Below are positions 48,460 through 60,236 of a stretch of 64,000 nt of DNA, one piece after another. The position numbers and the translations under genes were made by a program. Where the stretch lies: the NCBI GenBank assembly GCA_029945375.1, contig JAQOTE010000015.1, forward strand, positions 184,869 to 248,868, written 5' to 3'. Numbering within the stretch: the first letter of the stretch is position 1; each line of letters begins with the position of its first letter. This DNA is from Agaricus subrufescens. Its lineage: Eukaryota > Basidiomycota > Agaricomycetes > Agaricales > Agaricaceae. The notes below the pieces were generated by a model, which was given only the letters and a program-made list of their open reading frames with translations, was not told the origin of the DNA and made no database searches.

Positions 48460-48564
48460 TGGCGCACGGCAATTGCCGGGGCGCAATCAGTAAGCAGGCT
48501 TACAGCCTGCTTTCGGCGTGGGCTATAAATATAGAGCTTGTTATTGGCTCGGCGTTTGCCGAGC
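48259..48564. repeat. Cluster of five near-perfect hairpins
   Basis: Five inverted repeats with tiny loops lie within about 300 bases: 22-base arms 48259-48280 and 48285-48306 (4-base loop); 7-base arms 48314-48320 and 48324-48330; 17-base arms 48342-48358 and 48362-48378 (3-base loop); 9-base arms 48492-48500 and 48504-48512; 7-base arms 48547-48553 and 48558-48564. The arms are perfect matches. Nothing in the pol element explains them. Confidence 0.85.
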
Positions 48565-48652
48565 AAGGCAATGGCGCACAGTTGGCTTTACTGGCGCAAT
48601 TAGTCAGCGTGCCGAGATTCCGTGGCGCCATTCAATCTCAGTTGGCGCAATA

Positions 48653-49125
48653 TTCCCACACTTCAATCTCCGCTGGCGCAGTGCGCCAGGCACTGAGCAG
48701 CGCAACGTTCCCACACTTCAATCTCCGCTGGCGCAGTGCGCCAGCCTTTGTATTACTAATCGTCTGCGCAATCCCGGCCATCACTGCCGCCCTACCATCG
48801 TCTCACGCCCGCACTGTATTACAAATCACTGGCGCAGCCATTGAGCAGCGCAACGTTCCCACACTTCAATCTCCGCTGGCGCAGTGCGCCAGCCTTTATA
48901 TTACTAATCGTGTGCGCTCTCTCGGCCATCACTGCCGCCCCACCATCGTCTCACGCTATCCCCTGGTTACAAATCACTGGCGCAGCCATTGGGCAGCGCA
49001 ACGTTCCCACACTTCAATCTCCGCTGGCGCAGTGCGCCAGCCTTTGTATTACTAATCGTGTGCGCTCTCTCGGCCATCACTGCCGCCCCACCATCGTCTC
49101 ACGCTATCCCCTGGTTACCCGCGTG
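48653..49125. repeat. Tandem repeat of about 147 bases with internal GC hairpin
   Basis: The segment ttcccacacttcaatctccg followed by a 19-base hairpin (gctggcgcagtgcgccagc) begins at 48653, 48709, 48857 and 49003. The last three starts are 148 and 146 bases apart and the units are almost identical; the first is a short partial copy. The motif ggcgca is also frequent in the preceding 200 bases. The copies give open frames on the plus strand that I regard as artefacts. Confidence 0.85.
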
Positions 49126-49204
49126 ATCTTCGGTCACATACCACCTGACCGGTCACTCGCTGATATCACAAGCCGGTGGCCCGGATCATACATTCAAACC
49201 CAGC

Positions 49205-49221
49205 AGCCTACCCTAAATCAA
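49205..49221 (+). repeat. 17-base motif containing CCCTAA, left copy
   Basis: The sequence agcctaccctaaatcaa occurs here and, exactly inverted, at 62136-62152. Shorter copies lie at 62272-62285 and 62531-62545. The two long copies bracket the RecQ/recombinase gene block. Confidence 0.7.
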
Positions 49222-49727
49222 CACCCTATATTATCCGCTTCCCTCCTTTCCCGTGAGACTTTCCTTCCGCATACGTTCTTAACAGCTGACACCCATCACT
49301 AACCAACGTATTACTTAATATACTGGTACTTTTCACACGACGTATATATACATACAGCTAAATATATCTATGCGGTCTATAGTTAGCTGTACAATAAAAA
49401 AAAACATGAAGCGCAAGGCTAGCGTATCCGCCATCCCTCCATCGTAAGCCAGCGCCGTCAGATAGTATTACCTCCATTAATTAACTATGACATGGTTTAG
49501 TGTCAAGCGATCCAAGGCTGACCTCGATCGCGAAGTAGCTATATGCGTTTCATTATAAGCACGCATCTGTATTCGCTAAAACTTCCTAGCCTCCATGTTT
49601 AGTTTGTAGAACAGGAGTAGTTAATACATCAAAGGGCGCGCATCCCGGCTGCTTGAAGGAAGAGAGTTTCTTCTCGCACCCGAAAACTCATGAAGCCGTA
49701 ACGCTTCGTCGCGATCCTACAGACAAG
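49222..49727. other. AT-rich DNA before the helicase-recombinase gene
   Basis: About 0.5 kb of mostly AT-rich sequence including a run of nine A at 49396-49404 and repeats of tata. I see no gene; probably the promoter region of the gene that starts at 49728. Confidence 0.4.
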
Positions 49728-52700
49728 ATGGTCCATTGCCGCAAATGTGGGTTCAAAGACTTTAACATGGACGAAGTAAAGGTAAAACAAACGCTGGAGA
49801 AGATTTTATATATTTTGACGTTTGCTTTTTGTAGAAGCACTTGCGTAAATGCATGATTATTCCGTTGTCTACACCAATTTCATCGGTAGCACCCGACTCA
49901 GCGGGTCTCCCGAAGCCTCCCAACGATCCTGAACTCGTTCAATCTTCGCGTTTAGTAGCTGTTGTGCCGCAGGCTGTTATCCCTCAGGCTTGTGATGTCC
50001 CGGTCGAGCAGGGAACGACGGTATGTTATCGCTTTCTTTAACCCACTCTCAGACTCATCTCTACTACTCAGCCGTCTGAACCCGACACTCCACATACATT
50101 CCAGTCGCCCCTACTCAAGGAGCTCGGCCTCATCGTGAACACAACACACAATGTTGTGATATGCCTCGCATGTAAAGGAATAATCAACCCCCTTGACATC
50201 CGAGCGCATTTTCTCGAGTATCACAAGTCTTTCAAGACGAAGTTGACACTGCAGCGAGACTTTAGAAAAGAAATTCTCAATTCTCATCCTCACCTTACCG
50301 ACAATCCCCTCCATCCCACCCAAACAGTCGATACTCTCTATGGCCTCGCTGACCCGATCAGTGGCTATATCGAATGCTCGACGTGTCATCACTGCTACTC
50401 GTCGAATAAGACATTCAAATTACATTCCTGCACAGCAGCTTTACCGCTCCCAACCCCCACACACGTTCAACGTTTCAGGGACTTTATCGGAAGCCCTTGG
50501 TTCCCCGTTAGAGTCAAGGTTGACGCACCTGTACCCGCCTCTCTTTGGCATCGCTATCAACAACAAGTTGCCGAGGATGAAAATCAGTCTGGCGAGCTTT
50601 CGAGACAAGAAAACCATCGCGTACTTCACCAGTTCCTACATCGAGAAGGTTTCTTGGAAAGAGTGCGTGGTATTAAGCATGAGTTGCTCATCCCGTTGGT
50701 CGCGTATTCGCTCGGCGATCCGGTGTATGGACCGTTGCACAAACCCATCGTTTTATTTCTCTCCGATGCTCAGCTTAGCACCCAATCATATTATACCCGC
50801 CGTCTGATCAGCACTCGACCAGCCGAAGAACACGACGAGACTCTAGTGCGGCACCACCGCTCCGTAAACTACGAAACTCTTCAAAAGTACGGCCGGATCA
50901 TCGCCAGCCTTGTGGCCTTCATCCACCGCATGGCCAACGCTGACGCGTCAGATTACACCTGTCCTATTCCAGATGACATAACAGCTGCCTGCAACGAACT
51001 TGTATGGTCTCTGGATCCGTCTACAAACGACGAGGAGAGTTTTGAAGAAGAAGTAGTCGAAGCTAGCAATGACTATGACTCTGATAACGATTCCGACGTC
51101 GATGAAGAAGCTCCGCCCCCCCTCCCCCCTTTTCCCAATGTCTCGACACCATCCCCATTGACGCAAAGGCGTCTCATTCGTCTTCTCTCTTTACTATATA
51201 TGCAAGTCCCATCTGGTGAAACCCGAGGACAATTCTTCAGTCCTCTCACCCACTATGTCCTTATTTCTTCACTTCGTAAACAACAACAATGGGCTGAGGC
51301 CGGATTAATAACGCACACCATAGCAGCTTTACTTTTTACTGGGAGATTGGTCTTTGCTTGGACGATGAATGAGACTCTTGAGGAAACAATGTGTACAGTC
51401 ACAGAGTAAGGCAATCGTTTTTCTTGGACGTCTTTTTGTAGCCTTACATATTACTTTCAGGGCTTTTGAGCCGGTTGAAAAGTACTTTAATGAAAGGACA
51501 GAAAGTATAATTCCTACGCTATATCTTCTCAAGCGTGGGCTCTCCAGTCTCCATACGGCCGCGGAGTCGTCTTTCCACTTCAACGCTCCCGATCTTTCCG
51601 GCAGGTCTGCGATTTTCGAAGGGCGTGAATTGAGTGTATTGGATATAGGCGCACTTCATACCCAATTCATAGCTGAAATAACGGAGGGCATAAACGAGAT
51701 GACCTTCCATCATCCTGGTTTCGAACTCGATAGTGATGAATTCATACACGACGAGCCGCATGAAGTCAAGCCCGGATATTCTTTCGTTGTCGATTCTCGC
51801 AATTCATGGAACCAACGCCCTTCATTAGTGCAGCACATCTTAGAGACGCCTGCCCTTTTCAAGAAATATGCCTATCTTACTCCCGATGGTTCGATATCGT
51901 GGATCTCTACGACCATTGCCGAACACATTCAAAAAATGTATGACATACAAATGAAGATTATCTGTACCATCATTCTTAGCTATGGTGAACCGGCGCGAGG
52001 AACAGAGTTAGCTTCGCACCTCCTCAGTAACATACCGGGAGGCTCAATCCGAAACTTTTTTGTTCTCTTCAATATGCCAGTTCTTCGAGCTTCATTCAAT
52101 AAAACGTCGTCGCATGATGGTTCCGATAAAGTTATTTGTCGATTCCCACTGCCAGAACTAAAGTCAGCGCTCATTCGATTTCTCGTTTTCTTAAGGCCAC
52201 TCTATGCCGAGTGGCAATCGTTTCTTCGCCCACACATGACTTCCAATGCAAAATACTACCTGTTTGTAGGGCAATACCGCCCGCTCACAGCTCATGAAAT
52301 ATCCGCTGTCCTCGCCAAGTACACACAGGAACGATTAAATGTCCGGCTCACTTTACGGTCCCATCGACAATACATGGCGTTTATTACAACGTGCAACCAC
52401 AGCGTGTTCGCCCATGCTGCAGAATTGGATGCCGAGACGTCTCAGCAGTTCGGCCACTCGGACACAATGAATGTCCAGCATTACGGCCATGATGGTCGCA
52501 CTCCAGCTGGTATGAACCTGAAGACATTTTTTGCGAACGCCCGTGTCAGCGCAGTGTTCCATATCCTATACGGACACTCGCCGTCCCTCTTCCGTCATCT
52601 TGAAACCGGCAAATCGCACTCCCGCAAACTTATAGCTATGATCAACTCCATACGAGGCATCCCCCTCGACACCACTGCCAATGAGAACACTCCATCAAGC

Positions 52701-54771
52701 GATGCCAGCACTGACGACTTGTTTATGAGGATGAAACAGCTCCTCAACGAGTCTATTGCTACATCACATGCAGCGATAGTGAAAATGTTTTCGCCTTCAA
52801 CTACGCTTCAACAGAATGAACGCCAGTCGCCCCCTTCATCCATCGAAGTCCACCCGTTTGCTTTACGAAAACTTCGGGAAGCATTCGCACACTTATCTTC
52901 GAATATGTCGTTCTTCAATCAACAGCAGGGAGAAGTTGCGCAGTTATTGTTGGAGGGTAATAGACACATTGTATATGTATCACCTACAGGTACGACTAGT
53001 AATTCCTATTCGCCGGTGATAGTTACTTACCTACCAAGTCCAGGTAGTGGCAAGACAACACCTCCACTGCTTGCTGCCAAGTCTTTTGATCGGGGGCGGT
53101 CTACGATTTTCCTTCTCCCCCTGCTGGCAATGCACGTTCAATACCAACACGCAGCCAAAGGCTTTGCGCTCACCTCTGAGAGTTGGAATCCGAGAACATC
53201 GTCTTTAGCACCCGCGGCCCTGATTCTCGCAACAATCGACGTTGCTACATACGAGATGTTCAAGGCATATGTTCGAAGTCTTGTACAGAAGAATCTCATT
53301 GCACGGATCGTTATAGATGAGGCGCACCTGATCCTGACTCACGCTGACTTTCGCCCTGTCATGGATCTGTTACAATGGGTAGCGTCGAGCCGAGTACCTA
53401 TTCTCCTCATGACTGCGACATTACCCCCGTCGTTGGAGGCGTCCCTCGTTTCAAAAATAGGTATAACCTCTGCATATATAACAAGAGCACCAACCGCACG
53501 ACCAAACATATCTTTCAGAGTCAGATACGCTGAGGGCTCTATCGACGGCGCTGTCAAAGATGAATTTCAACGTGCAATGGCCTATTCTCACAACAACCGC
53601 CTCCTCGTCTTCTGCCTCAGCGTCAGTGAGGCCATACATTACGGTCGGCTGTTGGGCATCCCAGCATGCTATTCCGGCCTTGGCTTTGAAGAACTTAAAT
53701 CAGTTCTGCAAAGATTTCGTTCCGAACCGGATACCAGAGCCCTGACTACAACGTCTATTCTTGGTGTTGGCTTAGATATTCCTAGTGTAACTCACACCAT
53801 TCATGTCAATTTTCCCAGAGACACTCTAGCATATATACAGGAAGCCGGTCGTGCAGGCCGTGGTCATGGGCTTCCTCCAGCGTTTTCGACAGTTATCCTT
53901 CCTTCTAATATTCAATTACCCCGCTTTTCTTCAGACGATATTTTCGGTAAACAAGTACTCTATACATCACTAATAGATACATCGAAATGCCGGCGTGTTG
54001 CGCTTCAATCCTTTCTTGATGGATATGGCTCACCTTGCTCAGCACTCTCGGGGAGCACCCACTTGTGCGATGTATGCGAAGTTGTATCCAACATGCCGCC
54101 TGGTGCGTACCATGCTACTCTTCGACTGACCTGTTTAATCATTTTAATCAGTCTACTCGGCGAATACTGGCAATCTCCTCGCTTCCGAACACTCAAGACT
54201 GGTCTTCTCACACCAGCCATTCGAGTACGATCGGCTCTCTCAGGAGCTCGAATGTATTCACAAAGGGCTATACTACTATTCAACTGCATGCATTTCGTGC
54301 GCTATTCGAGGACTGAAAGCAGACTCATCAAGGCACTTGTTCCGACACTGCCGAAACTTCCTATCACCCGCTACCGATCCTATCAAGTATCAGGAGTTCA
54401 AGGCGAGAGCAGTGTTCCCTGTCGGAACATGCTTTCAATGTGGACTTAATCAGAGGGTCGGTTATTCTTATCTACTGTTCATCTACCTGCTCATGCCCCC
54501 CAATCAGCTACATTACACGAATCAATTTGGAGAGACAGTATATCTTCACGACTATGTTTATGACCCTGTTAATCCCTGTCCGTATGCAGGGATTCTAATG
54601 GCGGCTGTTTTTTCGATAACCGAGGATCAACAACTGCGCCAGAAAGTCGGACAAAAAATGCCTAAAATAAAGGATCCCAATCTTGATCTTCTCGATTGGA
54701 TTTGTGAAAAGGAGTTATTCACTCTCCATTCGAATGCGTTGATGTTGTTATTGTGGTGCCTTAGATCTTGA
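49728..54771 (+). CDS. Zinc finger, tyrosine-recombinase-like and RecQ helicase fusion protein
   Basis: Six exons (49728-49781, 49835-50020, 50072-51405, 51461-52989, 53044-54102, 54152-54771) join in frame to 1,593 residues. The N terminus holds three Cys-rich modules: H-C-R-K-C...H-L-R-K-C, V-I-C-L-A-C...H-F-L-E-Y-H and I-E-C-S-T-C...L-H-S-C. The middle (about residues 680-880) resembles a tyrosine recombinase: G-E-P-A-R-G-T-E-L with the first catalytic Arg, L-T-L-R-S-H-R-Q-Y, then F-G-H-S-D-T-M-N-V-Q-H-Y-G with the His and candidate nucleophile Tyr. The C-terminal part is a RecQ-type helicase: S-P-T-G-S-G-K-T-T, I-V-I-D-E-A-H, M-T-A-T-L-P, G-V-G-L-D-I-P-S-V and Q-E-A-G-R-A-G-R-G. A Cys-rich tail follows. 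Fungal telomere-linked RecQ helicases are known; a recombinase core fused to one points to a mobile or subtelomeric element. Whether the last 17 codons before 54514 are an intron is unclear. Confidence 0.85.
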
Positions 54772-55160
54772 GATACATTGCTTCTGTAATTAGACATTGA
54801 TAAGTAGTTGTATTTACCAAATCCGGGGATACTTATAAAGGGCATCGTCGCGATGAAAACGACGAGACCATCCCACCTTTCCTTTAACCACCACGTTCCC
54901 CCTTGCCCTCCTCTTCGTCGTCTCGTTCATTTGCCACGTCATTCCCTGTCTCCTCCCCCCTCCCCCCCGTTTCTCTGTGCATAATTTGTAGTTTTAGGCA
55001 TAAATAATCACTGTGTATATCGTTATTCTCGTAGCTTGACGCATCGTTATTTTGCTCAAAGATTGATAGTCCCTGTCCATTTTCCCCATTCTCTCCAACT
55101 TGCATTTTAGTTTTCATCGTCTCTCTTACGCATTTTTCTTTTAACTTTTCTTGACCCACC
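54772..55160. other. Intergenic pyrimidine-rich DNA
   Basis: Short spacer between two genes of the block. It is pyrimidine-rich on the plus strand from about 54870 to 54975 and probably serves as the promoter of the next gene. Confidence 0.4.
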
Positions 55161-57575
55161 ATGGACTCGCTGCCAGTATCCAACAACGCCAATCATGCGA
55201 GCACAATGTTGCGGCTATTTTAGTAAGTACCTCACCTCATACTCACGAACGAACGATGCACTTATCAATGCTAGTTGTGCCGCCTGTAAAACAGATTACG
55301 AATTCGATAGCAACCAAGTAAATGTTCATAGGCGCAATTGTACCATTCAAGAGGCTCGAGTACATTATCCCCTACCTAATGAAAAAACCGAATACGGCCC
55401 CGCTTATATGTTTTGTCGCCGTTTCGACAAACATTTCCATTGCATTAGGTGCAAGGTGACCTATCTCTCGGCCAATTCGTTCCAAGTACGTGTTCATTTA
55501 TGACTATATGCGGTAAATTTACTTATAATGCTATTTCAGAGACATACAAAAGCATGTATTTTTAAAGGAGATCCAGCGGACGACCCGTATACACAACTCA
55601 GCAAACAGCCATCTACGCCGGCCTCAAAGCGCTCGGCAAGCAATCCCATTGACCCTCGCTTTTCACGCCATTCTCCTGCCGCCCACGCCACTCTTGAGGA
55701 TCTTTACACAATGCCGCTTCCGGTTGAACGACCCAACACCCCCAAGCTCGACCTCAGGCAGGCTCTGCGCCAACGCCAATCGATTGGGGGACGCTCCGGC
55801 AGCAGTCACGGTGCTGCTACGAGTTCTCCGCGTCCTCACTCAGCACCTCGGTCTCAGAAGAGTGTTCGTGGTGTCGAGGCCCATTCTCAGCAATCCAGTG
55901 TCACTAGGTCGATGCCGAGCCTGTCGGGAATAAGTGTCAAGGGCAGGTCTCCAGCGAATGCTGCCCCCACTCCCATCCCTCGCGCTCCTGGCCCTGTTTA
56001 CGAGGCCCCCAAAAAGGCGACCACACCTGCGACTGCTGCAGGCCCTCCCTCACGCTCGCCGCGTCGTCCAGCTAGTCGACAATCAGCCCATTCTCAGCGA
56101 TCCGGTAGGTCGACGCCGAGCCTTTCGGGAATAAGTGTCAAGGGCAGGTCCCCAGCGAATGCTGCCCCCACTCCCATCCCTCGCGCTCCTGGCCCTGTTT
56201 ACGAGGCCCCCAAAAAGGCGACCACACCTGCGACTGCTGCAGGCCCTCCCTCACGCTCGCCGCGTCGTCCAGCTAGTCGACAATCAGCCCATTCTCAGCG
56301 ATCCGGTAGGTCGACGCCGAGCCTTTCGGGAATAAGTGTCAAGGGCAGGTCTCCAGCGAATGCTGCCCCCACTCCTATCCCTCGCGCCCCTAGCCCTTTT
56401 TATGAGGCCCCCAAAAAGGCGACCACACCTGCGACTGCTGCAGGCCCTCCCTCACGCTCGCCGCGTCGTCCAGCTGGTCGTCAGTCGACCCATTCTCAGC
56501 GATCTGGTAATCGCAAAAGTAGGAGCGTCAAAACTCCACGAAATCGCTATACTCCTTACTCTTCCACTCGCAAATCGGAGCGACTTGGATTCAACGTTAG
56601 CGATGACTTGTACAGCCCGGCAGTTACTCCGATGCTGGGAGTCCGGCGGGCTGCTGCTCGAACTTCAGCTACACCTGGGCAGAAAAGTGTTGTCTCTCCT
56701 CTCGACCATATTCCCAAGCCCACACCTCGCATGCTTACAGATCAAGATTCGCTTATGAATTCCCAACCAGAAGACCCTCCCGCTCGACTTATCGATTTCT
56801 CTCATGGGGTAACAGCGCCATCACAGGCCACGGTTGCACCACAGCGGCCCATCACAAACCCCAGCCAGACGCCGACCGTTTCCTCTACTCCTTTCACTCC
56901 CCTTCCTACGACAGGACCTTTGATTTCCGACAGCCCTATTAGGACCCCAATGCCCAGTGCCACGCTTGCATTTCCCGGCCAACTCACGCTCCCCCTTCTG
57001 GATGGCCACCTGCAATATACACTCGATGGGGTACTAGAAAAACTCAGGCGCAAATGCCCATTATGCTACTACCAAGGGTTTCCTCACAATCACTATTTCA
57101 GTAGGTGTCGGGTCAACGCTACATCCAATTTGGCCCGGAAGCAAGACAAGAGATACGAAAGATGGAAAGGCGAGATTTATGTGAAGGTCCCCTACACGCA
57201 TTGTTGGGCGTGTTTCATACCACTTGGCGTCAGTAAAAGAGATATTATTCTATTGACAAGTGACTTACTTTTTCATAGAAATGTGTTTGGCTGCATGAAA
57301 AACGCGCTATCAAGTTTCATAAAGAAGAACTTGGTTATGGCAAGTCTGCCCTTACTGGCTGTGGCTACAAAGATACTGTCGTTCCAATGGTTTACCTCGC
57401 CTGGCGCCTCGGTCATGTCCCCGGACTCCTCGAACAATATGCGGGGTTGGATGCCTCCGCGATCACTCAGAACATCAATACCTTTTCTGAGTGGCTTGTG
57501 TCGCGTGAAACCGGGGTCATTCCCCCCATCCTCCTCCTGCTTCACGCCATCCATTCTATTCGAGGGAATCCTTGA
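55161..57575 (+). CDS. Paired zinc-finger protein with 67-residue tandem repeats
   Basis: Four exons (55161-55222, 55275-55485, 55540-57228, 57279-57575) join in frame to 752 residues from an ATG at 55161. The N terminus has two fingers: C-A-A-C...H-R-R-N-C and F-H-C-I-R-C...R-H-T-K-A-C, the second assembled across an intron. A long Ser/Pro/Arg-rich region follows with three tandem copies of a 67-residue unit (S-G-I-S-V-K-G-R-S-P-A-N in each). The C-terminal 190 residues look folded: C-P-L-C-Y-Y-Q-G-F...H-Y-F-S-R-C, then C-W-A-C-F-I-P-L, W-L-H-E-K-R-A and L-A-W-R-L-G-H-V-P. Location directly after the helicase-recombinase gene on the same strand suggests a partner. Function unknown; nucleic-acid binding is an inference. 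Confidence 0.75.
55914..56509 (+). repeat. 201-base coding tandem repeat, three copies
   Basis: Units start at 55914, 56115 and 56316 and are nearly identical at the DNA level, with the third copy slightly diverged. The frame is kept because 201 is a multiple of three. The match is so close that recent duplication or homogenisation by gene conversion is likely. Confidence 0.92.
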
Positions 57576-58330
57576 ATACCCCAGCCTATCAATCGTTTAG
57601 TTACCCTACATTCCTTAAAGTCGTTCATTACAATCTCAGTCATTACTTGTCGTTACACAGAATTTTAATAAACTCAAATGAGGTTAGATACTGTCCGAGA
57701 ACATACAGGATTCTTTCATCTGTCTTCGAGCCCAGGCCAGGCCAGGACGTCGTAGCTCAAAGGTATCGAATTACCCTTTATATTTCAATCGATCGGGAAG
57801 ACCTCTGTTTATTTTAGTAGTGCTTGTCCGCCTTGAAAAGTTATAAATATAACCTAAAAAGGACTGCTCCGACTGAAACGGTTTTTATTATTATTATTGA
57901 ACTTCTTACATCCTCGGACCACCCCTATATAGGTTTCAACACCCGAGTTTCGACGCTCAATGGCCAGGGACACCGCAGCAATTCCAAGATCGTGGCCTTC
58001 GAGAGAACCTGTCATGCTGGCACATATATGCAGGTGCTTCGCACATACTGGTGTGATCAATGGGCCGTCATAGGGCGCCTTGTACGCGCCGTTCAACAAG
58101 TCGGTAAGTTTACATTTTTGAGTCTACGCATATACACGGTAACAGTACGCTTAGCTGGTCGTTTCAGTCGTCGTCAACAGTCAAGTCAATTACATCCGAG
58201 GGTCCTGCACCCCCGTTTCGAGCTCTCGCCTCATTTCGTCCACCCTTTATCCCTGCCCCTCTAAGCCACGCATCCAATGTACTCAGCTGCGGTGTGCGCT
58301 TGGCCTTGTTTCCAGGCATCTCGAAAGCTC
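57576..58330. other. Convergent intergenic DNA
   Basis: Shared 3' DNA of two genes that point toward each other. A plus frame at 57824-58264 has no recognisable features and I do not call it. Confidence 0.4.
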
Positions 58331-59965
58331 TCAAAACGCGAAACCCCGGTTTCTTGTCGTTTTTGTATCAAATTGCCACCTTATAATATTGTGATGACTT
58401 ACCACAGGGCTGTCATCATCGTCTGTAAGCTCAATGACGTCCGGATTAATGTTTTCTGGGACGATGTCGCCCCGAGTTTCTACAGACTCTTGACGCAATT
58501 TTCGATCAGGAGCACTGCCGAAGGACTCGATGCTTTCGCTTTCTTCATATATGGGGGTTGGTACTGAATCGAGGGAGGAAAGCGCCGATGGCGAATGTGA
58601 CGGGGTTCTTGGGGATGATTTCTCTACTTTGCGCAGCCGCCGTCGTTGAACAAATTCACTTTTTCTGCGTACAGAAGCAAGGGAGGAAGGCGTGGATGGC
58701 AAGTCCGAAGAAGTTGTCCGGGTGGCGCGTTTTCCTTTGCGCTGTCGCCGTTGTCTGACTAATTCCACATTAGGATCCTTGTTAGGAGGAGGGGGCGTCG
58801 GGGACCAGTGCGAAGGGGTCGTCGGGGACGCTTGTTTTCGTTTGTTCTGTGGCCATTCTTTGACTAATTCCACATTAGGATCCTTGTTAGGAGGAGGGGG
58901 CGTCGGGGACCAGTGCGAAGGGGTCGTTGGGTAAGCCTGTATCACAGTTAAAATAAAATCAAATTATATATCACGTTTCTCACTAAAGTCTTATCTTCAG
59001 CGTCAGAGCAATCAGAAAGGATGATGTTGCGCTTGGCGCGGCGCATTCCTTTGATACTCGGTAAGTTCTCAACCTCGGCGTCGCATATTGCTTGACTATC
59101 TGATTCCAGTTCGTTAGCTCCTATTTGGGGTCCTTGCGTTTGTGGTTCGACATTTCTCTCCTCTTTGCTGGTGCTACCCCCGTCTCCAGTGGTCTGCACT
59201 AACAAAGGAACGTCGTCTTCATAGCAGCGTCGGCGACGTTTCCTGATTATAAATGGCTATTACTTTTTGATAAGTCAAAATTTATCGATGCAGTAAAACA
59301 CTCACGTCAGGTCCAGGAGTAACCGAACGCTTGGGAGGGTACACGAAAGTTTTTTCCTTGTTTTCTGGGTGAGTCAGTTTCTCAGAGACGCCACCGTTCT
59401 CGTCTGTTGATTCGAATTCATCATGCGACGAAGCAATGGACTCGCCATCGTTCCACTGTGTATCGGGTGGATCCGACTCCTCATCCTCATTCAACTCAAG
59501 AACGTCCCCTGCCCCAATTCTCTTCGCCTCAGGAAGATCTTCGCCCGTGATAGACCTGGATTGAGCGGTAAGTTTCGAATAGGTTGGCGGTATGTTCCCT
59601 TTACTCCGGGGCATCGCGCGGCACTCGAATGCGTGGCTCTAACCATGAGTCAAAGACTTTCACGTAGATTCATAGAACTTACTCTCATAGCAAACGAGCT
59701 AGCCATGCGACAATAACAGCGGGGGCACTCAAAAGTGCCCTCGTATCGTCGCTGAAGGAGGTAGGTTATAATTTTCTTTGTATCGTAGTGGCTTCGATAC
59801 GGCGCCTCAACATAGATGTGGGAACACCGAGCGCGATGTTCTTGTTGTGCCAATGGGGTCAGTGTTTCCATGTCGAGATGGCACTGACGACAATGCCGAG
59901 GCCTAATCCCTTTATCAGATCACCGTATAGTTTGCCAATCGTTCTACATACCTGACTGGAGGCAT
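58331..59965 (-). CDS. Paired zinc-finger protein with SUMO-interaction-like motif
   Basis: Five exons on the minus strand (59965-59952, 59902-59683, 59638-59306, 59256-58984, 58936-58331) join in frame to 481 residues. Two fingers open the protein: H-C-R-Q-C...H-R-A-R-C and F-E-C-P-R-C...R-S-H-A-F-E-C, the second completed across an intron. An acidic region (E-L-N-E-D-E-E-S-D) and a basic R-K-R-R-R-R, a likely nuclear signal, follow. Near the C terminus are two copies of a T-T-P-S-H-W-S-P-T-P-P-P-P-N-K-D-P-N-V-E unit and then N-P-D-V-I-E-L-T-D-D-D-D, which matches the consensus of SUMO-interaction motifs. The exact 3' end is uncertain, since a donor-like gtaagt lies near 58418. It runs opposite to the helicase-recombinase gene and shares its finger layout. 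Confidence 0.72.
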
Positions 59966-60236
59966 GATTAGAGGGGAGGTTAAGTGGTATGGCGCACGGG
60001 CCAATTCTTTCAGAGGGAACGAGCCAGGAACGTCGGCTCGGTTCCATAGATCACGCAGATTTTTTTTTTCGGTAAGACAGGTGAGCTACTTTGATGGACC
60101 GTGCCTTGATGCTTCTTTTTCCTCAATACCAGCTCAGCATATTTGTATACCATTTATGTACAGATTATTTTATTGCATATTCCATAATTCGCCCGATCAA
60201 TCTCGACAGTTGGATGTTGAATATCGGACCGCGGGT

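Noticed and set aside
48447..49302. Long plus-strand open frames across 48.4-49.3 kb
   Set aside because: They translate DNA hairpins and tandem repeats; the three frames give similar repetitive peptides, so they are by-products of the repeat, not genes.
57824..58264. Plus-strand 146-codon frame after the tandem-repeat gene
   Set aside because: It contains low-complexity runs and no motif, and lies in the shared 3' region of two convergent genes.
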